From Amycolatopsis roodepoortensis (GTDB taxonomy: Bacteria; Actinomycetota; Actinomycetes; Mycobacteriales; Pseudonocardiaceae), in the NCBI RefSeq assembly GCF_014873915.1, contig NZ_JADBEJ010000004.1, positions 124,001-188,000 on the forward strand: DNA of 64,000 bases, given 5' to 3'. The notes below the pieces were generated by a model. That model saw only the letters and a program-made list of their open reading frames with translations, was not told where the DNA came from and did not search any database. Made by a program: the position numbers and the translations under genes. Shown here piece by piece: positions 17,340 through 26,205 of this stretch; the stretch's first letter is position 1; every line of letters begins with the position of its first letter.

Positions 17340-18134
17340 TCACTGCTTTCCGGTGAGCAATTCCCCGAGTACTTCGAGCACGGGCTCCAGCACGCGGACC
17401 TCGGTGCCGGCGCATTCGGTGATCCCCGCGCCGACGACGTCGAAACCACTCAGGCCGCGAAGCATCGCCACCAGACGTTCGATCGTCAAGCCACCGGGCT
17501 CCGGATAGTTCAGCCCGTCGAACTCCGCCGGGTCGAGCACGTCGAGGTCGAGATGGACGTAGACCTTGTCCGAACCGGCCAGGCCGGCGGCGACGTCGGC
17601 CGCCTCGACGACCAGCCCGCGGTCGACCGCCGCGCGCTCGGCGTCGTCGAACGCCCTCGTCCCCGCGAGGACGACGCGTCCGGGTTCGACCGGCGGATTC
17701 GCGGCGAACTCCGGATCGCCCTCGCCGAGCAGCGACCGCAGCACCATGCCGTGGAACGCGCCCGACGGCGAGGTCTCCGCGGTGTTGAGGTCGGAATGCG
17801 CGTCGAACCAGGCGACGCCGAGCCCCGGCCCGAAGCGGTAGCGCGCGACCCCGATCGGGATCAGCTCGACGCCGCAGTCCCCGCCGATGGTGAGTACCGG
17901 ACCGCCCGGCGCTTCGAGGGCGGCGAGCTGCGCCGCGCGGTTCGCGCCGGTGAGCACCGCGCGGTTGGCGATGCCGTCGACCACGGGCGACGTCTCGCGC
18001 GTCTGGCGGATGTGGTGCACCGGCACGCCCAGCACGTGGCCCGCGAGCTCGGCGAGCGCGACGCAGCCTTCGGGCAACTCAGGCGCGCGCTCGGTCAGAG
18101 CGCCCTGGAACTGGGGTACGGCGTTGATCAGCAC
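17340..18134 (-). CDS. Arginase/agmatinase-family protein
   Basis: A 264-residue member of the ureohydrolase fold. Binuclear-metal motifs are visible: WFDAHSDLN and VHLDLDVLDP. The first family motif reads GGDCGVELIP, where classical arginases have GGDHS, so one metal-binding histidine is replaced by cysteine. This change is seen in other actinobacterial members, and the substrate may not be arginine. The GTG at 18134 is chosen because the protein then begins LINAVPQFQGAL as in relatives; the frame extends into the upstream repeat. No good ribosome binding site is seen. It is transcribed away from pyc behind a family A palindrome. Confidence 0.8.
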   Translation of the reverse strand: MLINAVPQFQGALTERAPELPEGCVALAELAGHVLGVPVHHIRQTRETSPVVDGIANRAVLTGANRAAQLAALEAPGGPVLTIGGDCGVELIPIGVARYRFGPGLGVAWFDAHSDLNTAETSPSGAFHGMVLRSLLGEGDPEFAANPPVEPGRVVLAGTRAFDDAERAAVDRGLVVEAADVAAGLAGSDKVYVHLDLDVLDPAEFDGLNYPEPGGLTIERLVAMLRGLSGFDVVGAGITECAGTEVRVLEPVLEVLGELLTGKQ

Positions 18135-18160
18135 CCGGTCCAGGCTAGCGGCGGCCGCAA

Positions 18161-18215
18161 GCGCGTGAAGGCCCCCTTCCCTCGGCTGAGCCGAGGGAAG
18201 GGGGCCTTCACGCGC
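18161..18215. repeat. Palindromic intergenic repeat, family A
   Basis: A perfect inverted repeat with 27-base arms around one base, identical to the copy at 34121-34175 and nearly identical to 1441-1493. It lies 5 bases behind the pyc stop and 26 bases ahead of the arginase-family start, so it probably ends the pyc transcript. Confidence 0.92.
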
Positions 18216-18220
18216 AAAGA

Positions 18221-21200
18221 TCACTCCAGGACGAGGAGCAGGTCCCCGCCTTCCACCTGCTGGACGGCGTTGATCGCGCGCCGCGACACCTTGCCGCCGC
18301 TCGCCGCGGTGATCGACGCCTCCATCTTCATCGCCTCGATGGTCGCGACCGTGGCACCGGCCTCGACCTCGTCGCCCTCGGACACCTGCAGCGTGACCAC
18401 CCCCGCGAACGGCGCGGCGATCTGCTTCGGGTCGCTCTTGTCGGCCTTCTCCGTCGCCGGGATGTCCGACGCGATCGAGGTGTCGCGGACCTGGATCGGG
18501 CGCAGCTGGCCGTTGAGCGTGGACATCACCGTGCGCAGGCCGCGCTCGTCCGCCTCGCCGATGGCCTCCAGCTCGATCAGCAGCCGGACACCCTGTTCCA
18601 GGTCGACCGAGTACTCCTCGCCCGGCCGCAGGCCGTAGAAGAAGTCCTTGGACGGCAGGACGGAGGTGTCACCGTACTGCTCGCGGTGCGCCTCGAAGTC
18701 CTTCGTGGGCCCGGGGAACAGCAGCCGGTTCAGCGTCGCGCGCCGGTTCTCCGCCAGCCCCTTGCGGTCCTCTTCGGACAGTTCCTGCACCGGCTTCGGC
18801 TTCGCCCGGCCTTCGAGGGCCTTGGTGCGGAACGGCTCCGGCCAGCCGCCGGGCGGGTCGCCCAGTTCGCCGCGCAGGAAGCCGATCACCGAGTCGGGGA
18901 TGTCGAACTTGTTCGGCTCCGCCTCGAAATCGGACGGCGAGACGCCCGCGCCGACGAGGTGCAGCGCGAGGTCACCGACCACTTTGGACGAAGGCGTGAC
19001 CTTGACCAGGTGCCCGAGGATCTTGTCCGCGGCCGCGTACATCGCCTCGATGTCCTCGAACCGCTCCCCGAGGCCGAGCGAAATCGCCTGGGTGCGCAGG
19101 TTCGACAGCTGACCGCCCGGGATCTCGTGGTGGTACACCCGCCCGGTCGGCGAGGAGAGCCCCGCCTCGAACGGCGCGTAGATCTTGCGCACGCTCTCCC
19201 AGTACGGCTCCAGGTCACCGATCGCCTGCAGGTCGAGCCCGGTCGGCCGGTCCGAGTGGTCGGTGGCGGCCACGAGCGCCGACAGCGACGGCTGCGACGT
19301 CGTGCCCGCCATGGACGCGACGGCACCGTCGACGGCGTCCGCGCCCGCCTGGACGGCGGCGAGGTACGTCGCCAGCTGACCACCCGCGGTGTCGTGCGTG
19401 TGGATATGCACCGGGAGGTCGAACTCCTTGCGCAACGCGGAAACCAGCCGCGCCGCCGCCGGCGCCCGCAGCAGGCCCGCCATGTCCTTGATGGCCAGGA
19501 CGTGCGCCCCCGCGCCGACGATCTGCTCCGCCAGCTTGAGGTAGTAGTCCAGCGTGTACAGCTTCTCCGACGGGTCCGACAGATCCGAGGTGTAGCAGAG
19601 CGCGACCTCGGCCACGGCGGATCCGGTCTCGCGGACGGCCTCGATCGCCGGGCGCATCTGCTCGACGTCGTTGAGCGCGTCGAAGATCCGGAAGATGTCG
19701 ATCCCGGTCGCCGTCGCCTCCTCGACGAAGGCGTTGGTCACCTCGGTGGGGTACGGGGTGTAGCCGACGGTGTTGCGGCCGCGCAGCAGCATCTGCAGGC
19801 AGATGTTCGGCACCGCTTCCCGCAGCTTCGCCAGCCGCTCCCACGGGTCCTCCGCCAGGAACCGCAGCGCGACGTCGTAGGTCGCGCCGCCCCAGCATTC
19901 CAGCGAGAGCAGCTGCGGCGTGGTCCGCGCGACCACCGGCGCGACCGCCAGCAGGTCCTTCGTCCTCACCCGCGTGGCGAGCAGCGACTGGTGCGCGTCG
20001 CGGAAGGTGGTGTCGGTGACGCCGATGGTCGGCGACTCCCGCAGCCAGCGGGCGAAACCGTCCGGGCCGAGCTCGGTGAGCTTCTGCTTCGAGCCGGGCG
20101 CCGGCTCGAGCCCCTTGGGCAGCTTCGGCAGCTTGACCTGCGGGTCGAGGGTGCGCGGACGCTCGCCGTGCGGTTTGTTGACCGTCTTGTCGGCGAGGTA
20201 GGTCAGCAGCCTGGTCCCGCGGTCGGCCGAATGGCGCGCGGTGAGCAGATGCGGGCGCTCCTCGATGAACGACGTAGTGACGCGGCCTTCGCGGAAGTCC
20301 GGGTCGTCGAGGACGGCCTGCAGGAACGGGATGTTCGTGGCCACACCGCGGATCCGGAACTCGGCGACGGCGCGGCGGGCGCGGCCGACGGCGGTCTTGA
20401 AGTCGCGGCCGCGGCAGCTGAGCTTCACCAGCAGCGAGTCGAAGTGCGCGCTGATCTCGGTGCCGGCGAACGCCGTCCCGCCGTCGAGGCGGATACCGGA
20501 GCCACCGGGCGAGCGGTACGCGCTGATCATCCCGGTGTCCGGGCGGAAACCGTTGGCGGGATCCTCGGTGGTGATGCGGCACTGCAGGGCGGCGCCGCGC
20601 AGGTACACCTTGTCCTGCGACAGCCCGAGGTCCTCCAGGGTCTCGCCGGAGGCGATGCGCAGCTGCGACTGGACGAGGTCGACGTCGGTGACCTCTTCGG
20701 TCACCGTGTGCTCCACCTGGATCCGCGGGTTCATCTCGATGAAGACGTGGTTGCCGTCCCGGTCGAGCAGGAACTCGACGGTGCCGGCGTTGCGGTAACC
20801 GATCTGGCGGGCGAACTTCACCGCGTCGGAGCAGATCCGGTCGCGCAGCTCGGACGGCAGGTTCGGCGCCGGGGCCAGCTCGATGACCTTCTGGTGGCGC
20901 CGCTGGACCGAGCAGTCGCGCTCGTAGAGGTGGATCACGTTGCCCTCGCCGTCGGCGAGGATCTGGACCTCGATGTGGCGGGGCTCGACGACGGCCTTCT
21001 CGATGAACACCGTCGGGTCGCCGAAGGCCGACTCGGCCTCGCGCGCGGCGGCCTCGATGGACTCGCGCAGCTGCGCGGGATCCTGGACGCGGCGCATACC
21101 GCGCCCGCCACCGCCGGCGACGGCCTTCACGAAGACCGGGAAGCCGATCTCCTCGGCGGCGGCGATCAGCGCGTCGACGTCGGAGGACGGTTCGGAGGAA

Positions 21201-21598
21201 CCCAGGACCGGGACGCCGGCGTCGCGCGCGGCCTTGACCGCGCGGGCCTTGTTGCCGGTCAGTTCGAGGATGTCCGCGCTCGGTCCGACGAAGGTGATGC
21301 CTTCGTCCTCACACGCGCGCGCGAGGTCCGGGTTCTCGGAGAGGAAGCCGTAGCCGGGGTAGACGGCGTCTGCGCCCGCCTTCTTGGCGGCCGCCACGAT
21401 CTCCTCGACCGACAGATAGGCCCGCACCGGGTGACCGGGTTCGCCGATCTCGTAGGCCTCGTCGGCCTTCAGCCGGTGGAGCGAATTGCGGTCTTCGTGC
21501 GGGAACACAGCCACCGTGCCCGCGCCGAGCTCGAATCCGGCGCGGAACGCGCGGATGGCGATCTCACCCCGGTTGGCGACCAGTACCTTGCGGAACAT
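18221..21598 (-). CDS. pyc: Pyruvate carboxylase
   Basis: A 1125-residue biotin enzyme that carboxylates pyruvate to oxaloacetate with ATP and bicarbonate, an anaplerotic reaction in the cytoplasm. Domain order: biotin carboxylase (about residues 1-450, with the ATP-grasp glycine loop AVAGGGGRGMRRV and HIEVQILADGEGNVIHLYER), carboxyltransferase (about 520-830, starting DTTFRDAHQSLLATRVRT), PYC/OADA tether, and C-terminal biotinyl domain with EAMKMEAS; Lys1091 is the biotinylated lysine. The ATG at 21598 has GGAAGGA upstream. The length matches the one-chain type. It stands alone, with hairpins before and after it. Confidence 0.97.
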   Translation of the reverse strand: MFRKVLVANRGEIAIRAFRAGFELGAGTVAVFPHEDRNSLHRLKADEAYEIGEPGHPVRAYLSVEEIVAAAKKAGADAVYPGYGFLSENPDLARACEDEGITFVGPSADILELTGNKARAVKAARDAGVPVLGSSEPSSDVDALIAAAEEIGFPVFVKAVAGGGGRGMRRVQDPAQLRESIEAAAREAESAFGDPTVFIEKAVVEPRHIEVQILADGEGNVIHLYERDCSVQRRHQKVIELAPAPNLPSELRDRICSDAVKFARQIGYRNAGTVEFLLDRDGNHVFIEMNPRIQVEHTVTEEVTDVDLVQSQLRIASGETLEDLGLSQDKVYLRGAALQCRITTEDPANGFRPDTGMISAYRSPGGSGIRLDGGTAFAGTEISAHFDSLLVKLSCRGRDFKTAVGRARRAVAEFRIRGVATNIPFLQAVLDDPDFREGRVTTSFIEERPHLLTARHSADRGTRLLTYLADKTVNKPHGERPRTLDPQVKLPKLPKGLEPAPGSKQKLTELGPDGFARWLRESPTIGVTDTTFRDAHQSLLATRVRTKDLLAVAPVVARTTPQLLSLECWGGATYDVALRFLAEDPWERLAKLREAVPNICLQMLLRGRNTVGYTPYPTEVTNAFVEEATATGIDIFRIFDALNDVEQMRPAIEAVRETGSAVAEVALCYTSDLSDPSEKLYTLDYYLKLAEQIVGAGAHVLAIKDMAGLLRAPAAARLVSALRKEFDLPVHIHTHDTAGGQLATYLAAVQAGADAVDGAVASMAGTTSQPSLSALVAATDHSDRPTGLDLQAIGDLEPYWESVRKIYAPFEAGLSSPTGRVYHHEIPGGQLSNLRTQAISLGLGERFEDIEAMYAAADKILGHLVKVTPSSKVVGDLALHLVGAGVSPSDFEAEPNKFDIPDSVIGFLRGELGDPPGGWPEPFRTKALEGRAKPKPVQELSEEDRKGLAENRRATLNRLLFPGPTKDFEAHREQYGDTSVLPSKDFFYGLRPGEEYSVDLEQGVRLLIELEAIGEADERGLRTVMSTLNGQLRPIQVRDTSIASDIPATEKADKSDPKQIAAPFAGVVTLQVSEGDEVEAGATVATIEAMKMEASITAASGGKVSRRAINAVQQVEGGDLLLVLE

Positions 21599-21648
21599 GC
21601 CGGTCCTTCCCATCATCGGATCGGTAGGTGAGGCACGTTACCCGTTCG

Positions 21649-21665
21649 CTCCCGCAGGGCGGGAG
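21649..21665 (-). terminator. Hairpin between the subtilase-like gene and pyc
   Basis: CTCCCGC-AGG-GCGGGAG, 7-base perfect arms with a 3-base loop, 22 bases behind the stop of the subtilase-like gene. No run of T follows, as is common for actinomycete terminators. Confidence 0.5.
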
Positions 21666-21686
21666 TTGTTGCCCAGGTGATGGACG

Positions 21687-22610
21687 TCATCCCCGCCCGA
21701 GTTGCGCGCCCGGGGACTGGAGCAGCCGGTTCGCGGTGCCCTCGTGGACCCCGGTCAGCACGTCGGCGGCGGCGAGGTCCACGAGCGCCTTCGCGACGTC
21801 CGGGGCGGAGACCGCGGGATGCAGGGCCCGGTACAGCGCGGCCACCCCGGCGACGTGCGCGGCGGCCGACGACGTGCCGCTGAGCACCCGGCCGCCGTTG
21901 CCTCCGGCGTTGGGTCCTGGCACGTCCACGCCGGGGGCGAACAGGTCGACGACCTCGCCGTAGTTCGACGTCGACCCGACCTGGTCGCTCGCGTCCGTCG
22001 AGCCGACGGTGAGCGCTTCGGTGACCCGGCCGGGTGAGAACTTGCCCGCGTCGGTGGCCTCGCCGCCCGCCGGGAGGGCGACCGGGACGACCGCCGCGAG
22101 CGCGCGGACGGCGGCGTCGAGCTGGTCGTTGGCCGTGCCGCCGATACCGAGGACGGCGACGGCGGGCTGCCGTGCGTTCTGCGTCACCCAGTCGATACCC
22201 GCGATGATCTTGTCCGTCGCGCCGCCGCCCTGTGCGTCGATCACCCGGACCGGGACGATCTGCGCGGCCTTCGCGACGCCGAAGGTCTTCGACGCGGCGA
22301 CACCGGCCAGGTACGTACCGTGACCGTTGGTGTCGGTGGTGTCCGTGCCACCGTTGAGGAAGTCCTTACCGGGCTTGACCCGGCCGCCGAAGTCCGGATG
22401 CGCCGCGTCGACCCCGCTGTCGATCACGTAGACCGTGACGTCCTTCGCGTCGGTCTCGTAGTGGTAGAGCTGGTCGAGTCCCGTTCGCTGGTCGATCCGG
22501 TCCAGCCCCCAGTTCGGCGGGTTCTGCTGGACTTCCGTCGCGGAGGCGGGCGGCGCCACCAGCACCAGGAGCGCCAGCGCGGCCATGACCCGTACCAGTC
22601 GAATGATCAT
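21687..22610 (-). CDS. Secreted subtilisin-like (S8) protein with altered active-site surroundings
   Basis: A 307-residue protein with a signal peptide (cleavage near ASATE). It has the Asp, His and Ser blocks of the S8 family: YVIDSGVD (Asp64), NGHGTYLAG (His97) and LSGTSSAAAHVAG (Ser247). Two parts differ from active subtilases. The block that normally reads AAGN, whose Asn forms the oxyanion hole, reads LPAGGEATD, with Gly183 in its place. The substrate-binding SLGG block reads LGIGG. The usual SGTSMAAPH is also changed. It may be a weak or specialised protease, or a non-catalytic relative. No propeptide domain is obvious beyond about 35 residues. Confidence 0.85.
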   Translation of the reverse strand: MIIRLVRVMAALALLVLVAPPASATEVQQNPPNWGLDRIDQRTGLDQLYHYETDAKDVTVYVIDSGVDAAHPDFGGRVKPGKDFLNGGTDTTDTNGHGTYLAGVAASKTFGVAKAAQIVPVRVIDAQGGGATDKIIAGIDWVTQNARQPAVAVLGIGGTANDQLDAAVRALAAVVPVALPAGGEATDAGKFSPGRVTEALTVGSTDASDQVGSTSNYGEVVDLFAPGVDVPGPNAGGNGGRVLSGTSSAAAHVAGVAALYRALHPAVSAPDVAKALVDLAAADVLTGVHEGTANRLLQSPGAQLGRG

Positions 22611-22672
22611 GCCTTGGCTCTACGCCTGTACCCCGGGGGCGGCAACCCCGGAGTGTCACCCGTTCGGCTGGA

Positions 22673-22837
22673 CTTGGCCGATGTGGGCGAGGACACGCGC
22701 TCTCTTTCGGCCGGAGGCTTCGGATTTGTGGAGGCGGGCCGCCGATACGGCCGAGTGCGTGACCAGCCGCTGCCGCGGCCCGGCTGCGAAAATCCGAAAG
22801 CGCGCTTCAAGCGACACAGTCTTGGCCGATGTGGGCG
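22673..22837. repeat. Pair of 17-base direct repeats
   Basis: CTTGGCCGATGTGGGCG occurs at 22673-22689 and again at 22821-22837, 148 bases apart. The second copy overlaps the last codons of the erythromycin-esterase homologue. The region between them has no supported gene. Confidence 0.6.
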
Positions 22838-23964
22838 CTGACCGTCGACTTCGGGAAGCAGACCAGCGCGTCGAAGGCGGCGATGACGTCGACAGGGTTG
22901 AACAGATGCGCGTGCCGGATGCTCTGTGGTCCCGCGGTTCCCCGCCGTGCGCGGAGATCCACCAGCCCGGGGCCTTCGGCTTCGACGCTGCCGTCCGCCG
23001 GAGCTTCCAGTTCCTGGCGGTACACGGTGAACCCGAGCCGCGCGGCCGGATCCGGCTTGAGCCCGGTGGTCTCGCCCTCGACGGCGGTCAGCGCCAGCGC
23101 GAAGTAGTCGTCGCCGAACTCGGCCGCCAGATGCGTGCCCGCCGACGGTGAGGTGAGGCCGGGGAACGGCGAGAACGGGACGCGCTGGAGGTGTCCGTTG
23201 TGGAGCATCACGACGATCTTCGTGTCGTCACCGTGCAGCCGCCGGATCAGCCGGACGGTGTCGGCCATGTACGCGTCGCGCGAACCGCTCTGCAGGGCGG
23301 GCGCGTCGCCGGACATCATCGCGGCGACCTCGGCGAGGTACGCGTCGACGCGAAGCGCGCCTTCGACGTGGTGCTCCGCGACGGCGGTGTCCCCGTAGAC
23401 GGGACGCAGCGAGGTGAGGTGCGTCTTGAGGCGGGTGAGCGCCGCGGTCGCCTTGTCCTTGGCGGCGGTGTCGAGGGCGGCGTACTTGGCGGGCGCCTCC
23501 GCGCTACTGACCGACGCGTATCCTTTCGTCGCCTCGATCGCCGCGTCGACGAGAGCCACGGCGTTTTCGTCCATAGTGGACAGATAGGCCCGGACCGCGT
23601 CGAGCGACGGCACCGGCGAGCCCGCGGAACTCGGCACGTCGAGGCCGTAGTAGCGAACGTCGCCGCGCTCGCGGAGCCACGTCAGCATTTCGTGCGCCTC
23701 GGGTGACTCCCCGAGCGAGAACGTGAAGCCGTCGCGGCCGATGTCGGCGACGTCGCCCGGGCCGCCGTTCAGCCAGTCTTCGACGAGCTTGCCTTCGGCG
23801 AAGCCGGACTCGAAGGCCACCACCCGGAAGCCGCGGTGCTCGACGAGATGCTGGAGCAAACGATTGCGCAGGTCGCCGAACTCGTGGATGTGGTGGTTGT
23901 TCTCACCGATGGCGACGATCCTGGCGTCCCCGATGAGTTCGGCGATCTTCGCTGGGTCTGACAT
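22807..23964 (-). CDS. Erythromycin esterase-family protein
   Basis: A 385-residue member of the erythromycin esterase superfamily, whose best-known members hydrolyse the macrolactone ring of macrolides. Family landmarks are visible: ARIVAIGENNHHIHEF near the N-terminus, VVAFESGFAEG, and IVVMLHNGHLQRVPF further on. These supply the Glu/His residues thought to form the catalytic centre. The ATG at 23964 fits the family start; the frame is open upstream without features and overlaps the TetR gene. The gene is divergent from a TetR regulator, with 31 bases between the two starts, so it is probably repressed by it. Many genomic homologues are not proven resistance enzymes. Confidence 0.85.
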   Translation of the reverse strand: MSDPAKIAELIGDARIVAIGENNHHIHEFGDLRNRLLQHLVEHRGFRVVAFESGFAEGKLVEDWLNGGPGDVADIGRDGFTFSLGESPEAHEMLTWLRERGDVRYYGLDVPSSAGSPVPSLDAVRAYLSTMDENAVALVDAAIEATKGYASVSSAEAPAKYAALDTAAKDKATAALTRLKTHLTSLRPVYGDTAVAEHHVEGALRVDAYLAEVAAMMSGDAPALQSGSRDAYMADTVRLIRRLHGDDTKIVVMLHNGHLQRVPFSPFPGLTSPSAGTHLAAEFGDDYFALALTAVEGETTGLKPDPAARLGFTVYRQELEAPADGSVEAEGPGLVDLRARRGTAGPQSIRHAHLFNPVDVIAAFDALVCFPKSTVSAHIGQDCVA

Positions 23965-23995
23965 ACTGCCCACACTAACGCAACAGGAGTAGCAA

Positions 23996-24604
23996 TTGGC
24001 AACCTCCGGTACCCAGCGGCCCGGCGGCCGGACCGAACGCACGCGCCAGGCCGTCCTGCACGCCACCCTCGATCTGCTGGCCGAACGCGGGTTCGGCGAA
24101 CTGACCGTGGACGCGGTCGCCGAACGGTCCGGGGTGCACAAGACCACGGTGTACCGGCGCTGGTCGTCGCCGGACGGCCTCGTCGCCGCCGCGCTGCAGA
24201 TGGGCGCCGAGGATGACTGGACGGCACCCGACACCGGCTCGCTCGAGGACGATCTGTACGAAGTGGCCGCGGAGGTCGTGCGGTACTTCACCGAGCCTGC
24301 GCTGAAAGAGTTGCCCACGGCTTCGGTGCTGGCGGCGTTCCAGTCCCCGCAAGCGGCCGAGGCGCTGCACGACTTCTACGCCGACCGGCACGTGCGCATG
24401 GCGCCGATCGCGGAGCGGGCCGTCGCGCGGGGTGAGATCCCCGCCGGCACGGACGGCGACGAGCTGGTGCGAGCGGTGTGCGGGCCGATCTTCTACCGGC
24501 TGTTTCTGTCGCGGGAGAGTGTCACGGTGGCGGAGGCGCGGGTGACTGCGCGGGCGGTGGCGGTCGCGGCGCGGGAGGGAGCTTTCGTGCGGCCGGGCGT
24601 TTAG
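23996..24604 (+). CDS. TetR/AcrR-family transcriptional regulator
   Basis: A 202-residue regulator. The TTG at 23996 is the start: AGGAG lies 6 bases upstream and the protein then begins ATSGTQRPGGRTERTRQAVL. The DNA-binding domain (about residues 12-60) has the typical ERGFGELTVDAVAERSGVHK and TTVYRRWSS. The ligand domain ends in a TetR_C-like region with FYRLFLSRESV. It is divergent from the erythromycin-esterase homologue across a 31-base gap, so the operator must overlap both promoters. The inducer is unknown; a macrolide or other hydrophobic compound is possible. Confidence 0.88.
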   Translation: MATSGTQRPGGRTERTRQAVLHATLDLLAERGFGELTVDAVAERSGVHKTTVYRRWSSPDGLVAAALQMGAEDDWTAPDTGSLEDDLYEVAAEVVRYFTEPALKELPTASVLAAFQSPQAAEALHDFYADRHVRMAPIAERAVARGEIPAGTDGDELVRAVCGPIFYRLFLSRESVTVAEARVTARAVAVAAREGAFVRPGV

Positions 24605-24695
24605 CGCCTGTGGCGGGTTTCGGACGGTTTCGCATTTATTGAGGTAAGCGCATGTCTGGTGGGGCGGGTGGCCCGCTTGGTGCCCCGTCGGCGTT

Positions 24696-24754
24696 CGTGT
24701 CGCGAAAGCCACTTTCGGGACACCACACGTCTCGAAAGTGGCTTTCGCGACACG
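24696..24754. repeat. Palindromic intergenic repeat, family C
   Basis: Outer arms CGTGTCGCGAAAGCCACTTT and its complement enclose an imperfect centre (CGGGACACCACACGTCTCG). Each arm contains its own small palindrome, CGAAAG-CCA-CTTTCG. Related copies are at 47026-47080 and 54901-55145. Confidence 0.88.
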
Positions 24755-24847
24755 CCACCTTTGCCTTACCCCTCAACAGCCCTCTCGATGCGGGACTGTG
24801 GATTTCGCCGCGCTGGATGACCCGAGTACCAGCAGTGACAACGGAGC

Positions 24848-24890
24848 GCATGAAGGACCCCTTCCCTTGCGCCTCGACACAGGAAGGGGC
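24848..24890. repeat. Imperfect family A-like repeat
   Basis: The left arm GCATGAAGGACCCCTTCCCT is well kept, but the right arm breaks off after AGGAAGGGGC. It resembles the copy at 34021-34073 and is probably decayed. Confidence 0.65.
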
Positions 24891-24945
24891 CCGGCGGGCA
24901 TGCCGAAGGGCCCGTCGCCGGTATGGCCGACGGGCTCCTCGACGT

Positions 24946-26199
24946 TTAGCGGTGATGCAGGGTGTTTCGCCGGGGTTGTCGGAGCGGATCCCGATACTGG
25001 GGTGGGATGAACTCCGGTAATCCATCGGCGGCCATCCGTACTTCCCAGTCGCCGTGGTGAATCAGGCGGTGGTGGAAACCGCACAGCAGCACCAAGTTCC
25101 GGAGATCGGTGGGGCCGTCGTCTGCCCAGTGGATGATGTGGTGGGCGTGGCAATTCTTGGGTTTGCGATGACAGCCAGGGAACGCGCAGCCGCCGTCCCG
25201 GATGTTCAACGCGCGTCTTTGCCCTGGGGTGACGAACCGTCTGAGTCGTCCTACGTCGAGGGGTTCTCCGGCCGTGCTCATCACGACCGGCAGCATCAGG
25301 CAATCGCAAGCGGCGAGCCGGGCTTCCCGCGCGGTCATCGTCCCCACGAAATCCAGGCACGCAGTCCCGAGACCTGACTTCAGCTCATCGAGCCCGATGG
25401 TGACGTGGACGAGGGTGCGGTAGCCGCTGGTTCCGGGTTGGTCGGGGCAGGCGATCGCGAGGTCGAGGAGTTCGGCCCAGGCGTCGCCCAGGCGTTCGCA
25501 TTTCATCCGCAGATCAGCCTGGCCGAACTCGTCCACCGGCCGCGGCTGGGCATACGCCTCCAGCGCAGCGGCGGTGCGGGCACCGGTCTCATCATCCAGC
25601 AGCCCGGTCAGTTTCCAGAATCCGTCCCGGCGGCGTTCCAGCGTGATTTCGCGGCGTGGTTCCTTGGGTTCGGGGTCTTTGGGTTCGTTGCCGTCGGGGT
25701 CGAGCCAGCCCAGCAGTTTTGCTTCGGCGTCCACCAACTGGTGGGGACCGGCATTCGGGGCGAGGTCGGCGAGGATTTTCTCTGCGACCGCCCGATCCTC
25801 AGCCGAGGTGTCGGCAGGGAGCCTCTTCAAGATCTCCAGAATCTGGTCGATCCGCTCATCCCCGACCAGCCCCTCGGCGGCGACCGCGGCCGTCTCGGGT
25901 GCCACGGCCGGGGCTTCGGTGCCATCCAGGTTCCGCGTCGGATTCAAAGCGATCGCCCGCTTCACCACCGCGCCCGCCTCACCACGCGACAACCCCGCCA
26001 TCTCCGCGAACCAACTCGCCGTAGTCCCATGCCCGAACAAATCCTTGGCGCCCCGAGACTCGACCTCCGCCAAAAACCGCCCCAAACCAGCGGTCGCCAC
26101 CCGAATCACCCGCAAAGACTGCAGCACGCCATGGGCAAGCTCCAGCTTGCCGGCACGCCACAGCTCCTGCGGCAACTCAGGAAGAAAGGTCTCGGGCAC
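24946..26199 (-). CDS. DUF222 and HNH endonuclease domain protein (13E12-repeat family)
   Basis: A 417-residue protein of the actinobacterial DUF222/HNH family, known in M. tuberculosis as the 13E12 repeat family. The N-terminal DUF222 region is helical (about 1-270). The C-terminal HNH nuclease motif runs through CAFPGCHRKPKNCHAHHIIH to LLCGFHHRLIHHG, with two Cys pairs for a structural zinc. The start is a GTG at 26199. It has no usable ribosome binding site, but a TATTAT -10 ends 6 bases before it, so the transcript is probably leaderless. A LexA box overlaps the expected -35 region. The cellular role of the family is unknown. Confidence 0.88.
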   Translation of the reverse strand: MPETFLPELPQELWRAGKLELAHGVLQSLRVIRVATAGLGRFLAEVESRGAKDLFGHGTTASWFAEMAGLSRGEAGAVVKRAIALNPTRNLDGTEAPAVAPETAAVAAEGLVGDERIDQILEILKRLPADTSAEDRAVAEKILADLAPNAGPHQLVDAEAKLLGWLDPDGNEPKDPEPKEPRREITLERRRDGFWKLTGLLDDETGARTAAALEAYAQPRPVDEFGQADLRMKCERLGDAWAELLDLAIACPDQPGTSGYRTLVHVTIGLDELKSGLGTACLDFVGTMTAREARLAACDCLMLPVVMSTAGEPLDVGRLRRFVTPGQRRALNIRDGGCAFPGCHRKPKNCHAHHIIHWADDGPTDLRNLVLLCGFHHRLIHHGDWEVRMAADGLPEFIPPQYRDPLRQPRRNTLHHR

Positions 26200-26205
26200 A
26201 CCTCA

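Larger units (their letters stand above)
24605..24945. other. Repeat-bearing intergenic region
   Basis: About 340 bases between the TetR gene and the convergent DUF222/HNH gene. It holds a family C palindrome (24696-24754) and an imperfect family A-like element (24848-24890). No supported gene was found; short frames here only read through the repeats. Confidence 0.7.

Noticed and set aside
18686..21631. A 981-codon open frame on the + strand, antisense to pyc
   Set aside because: It lies wholly opposite a certain pyruvate carboxylase gene. Its Arg/Val/Leu-rich, low-complexity sequence is a by-product of GC-rich codon use on the other strand.
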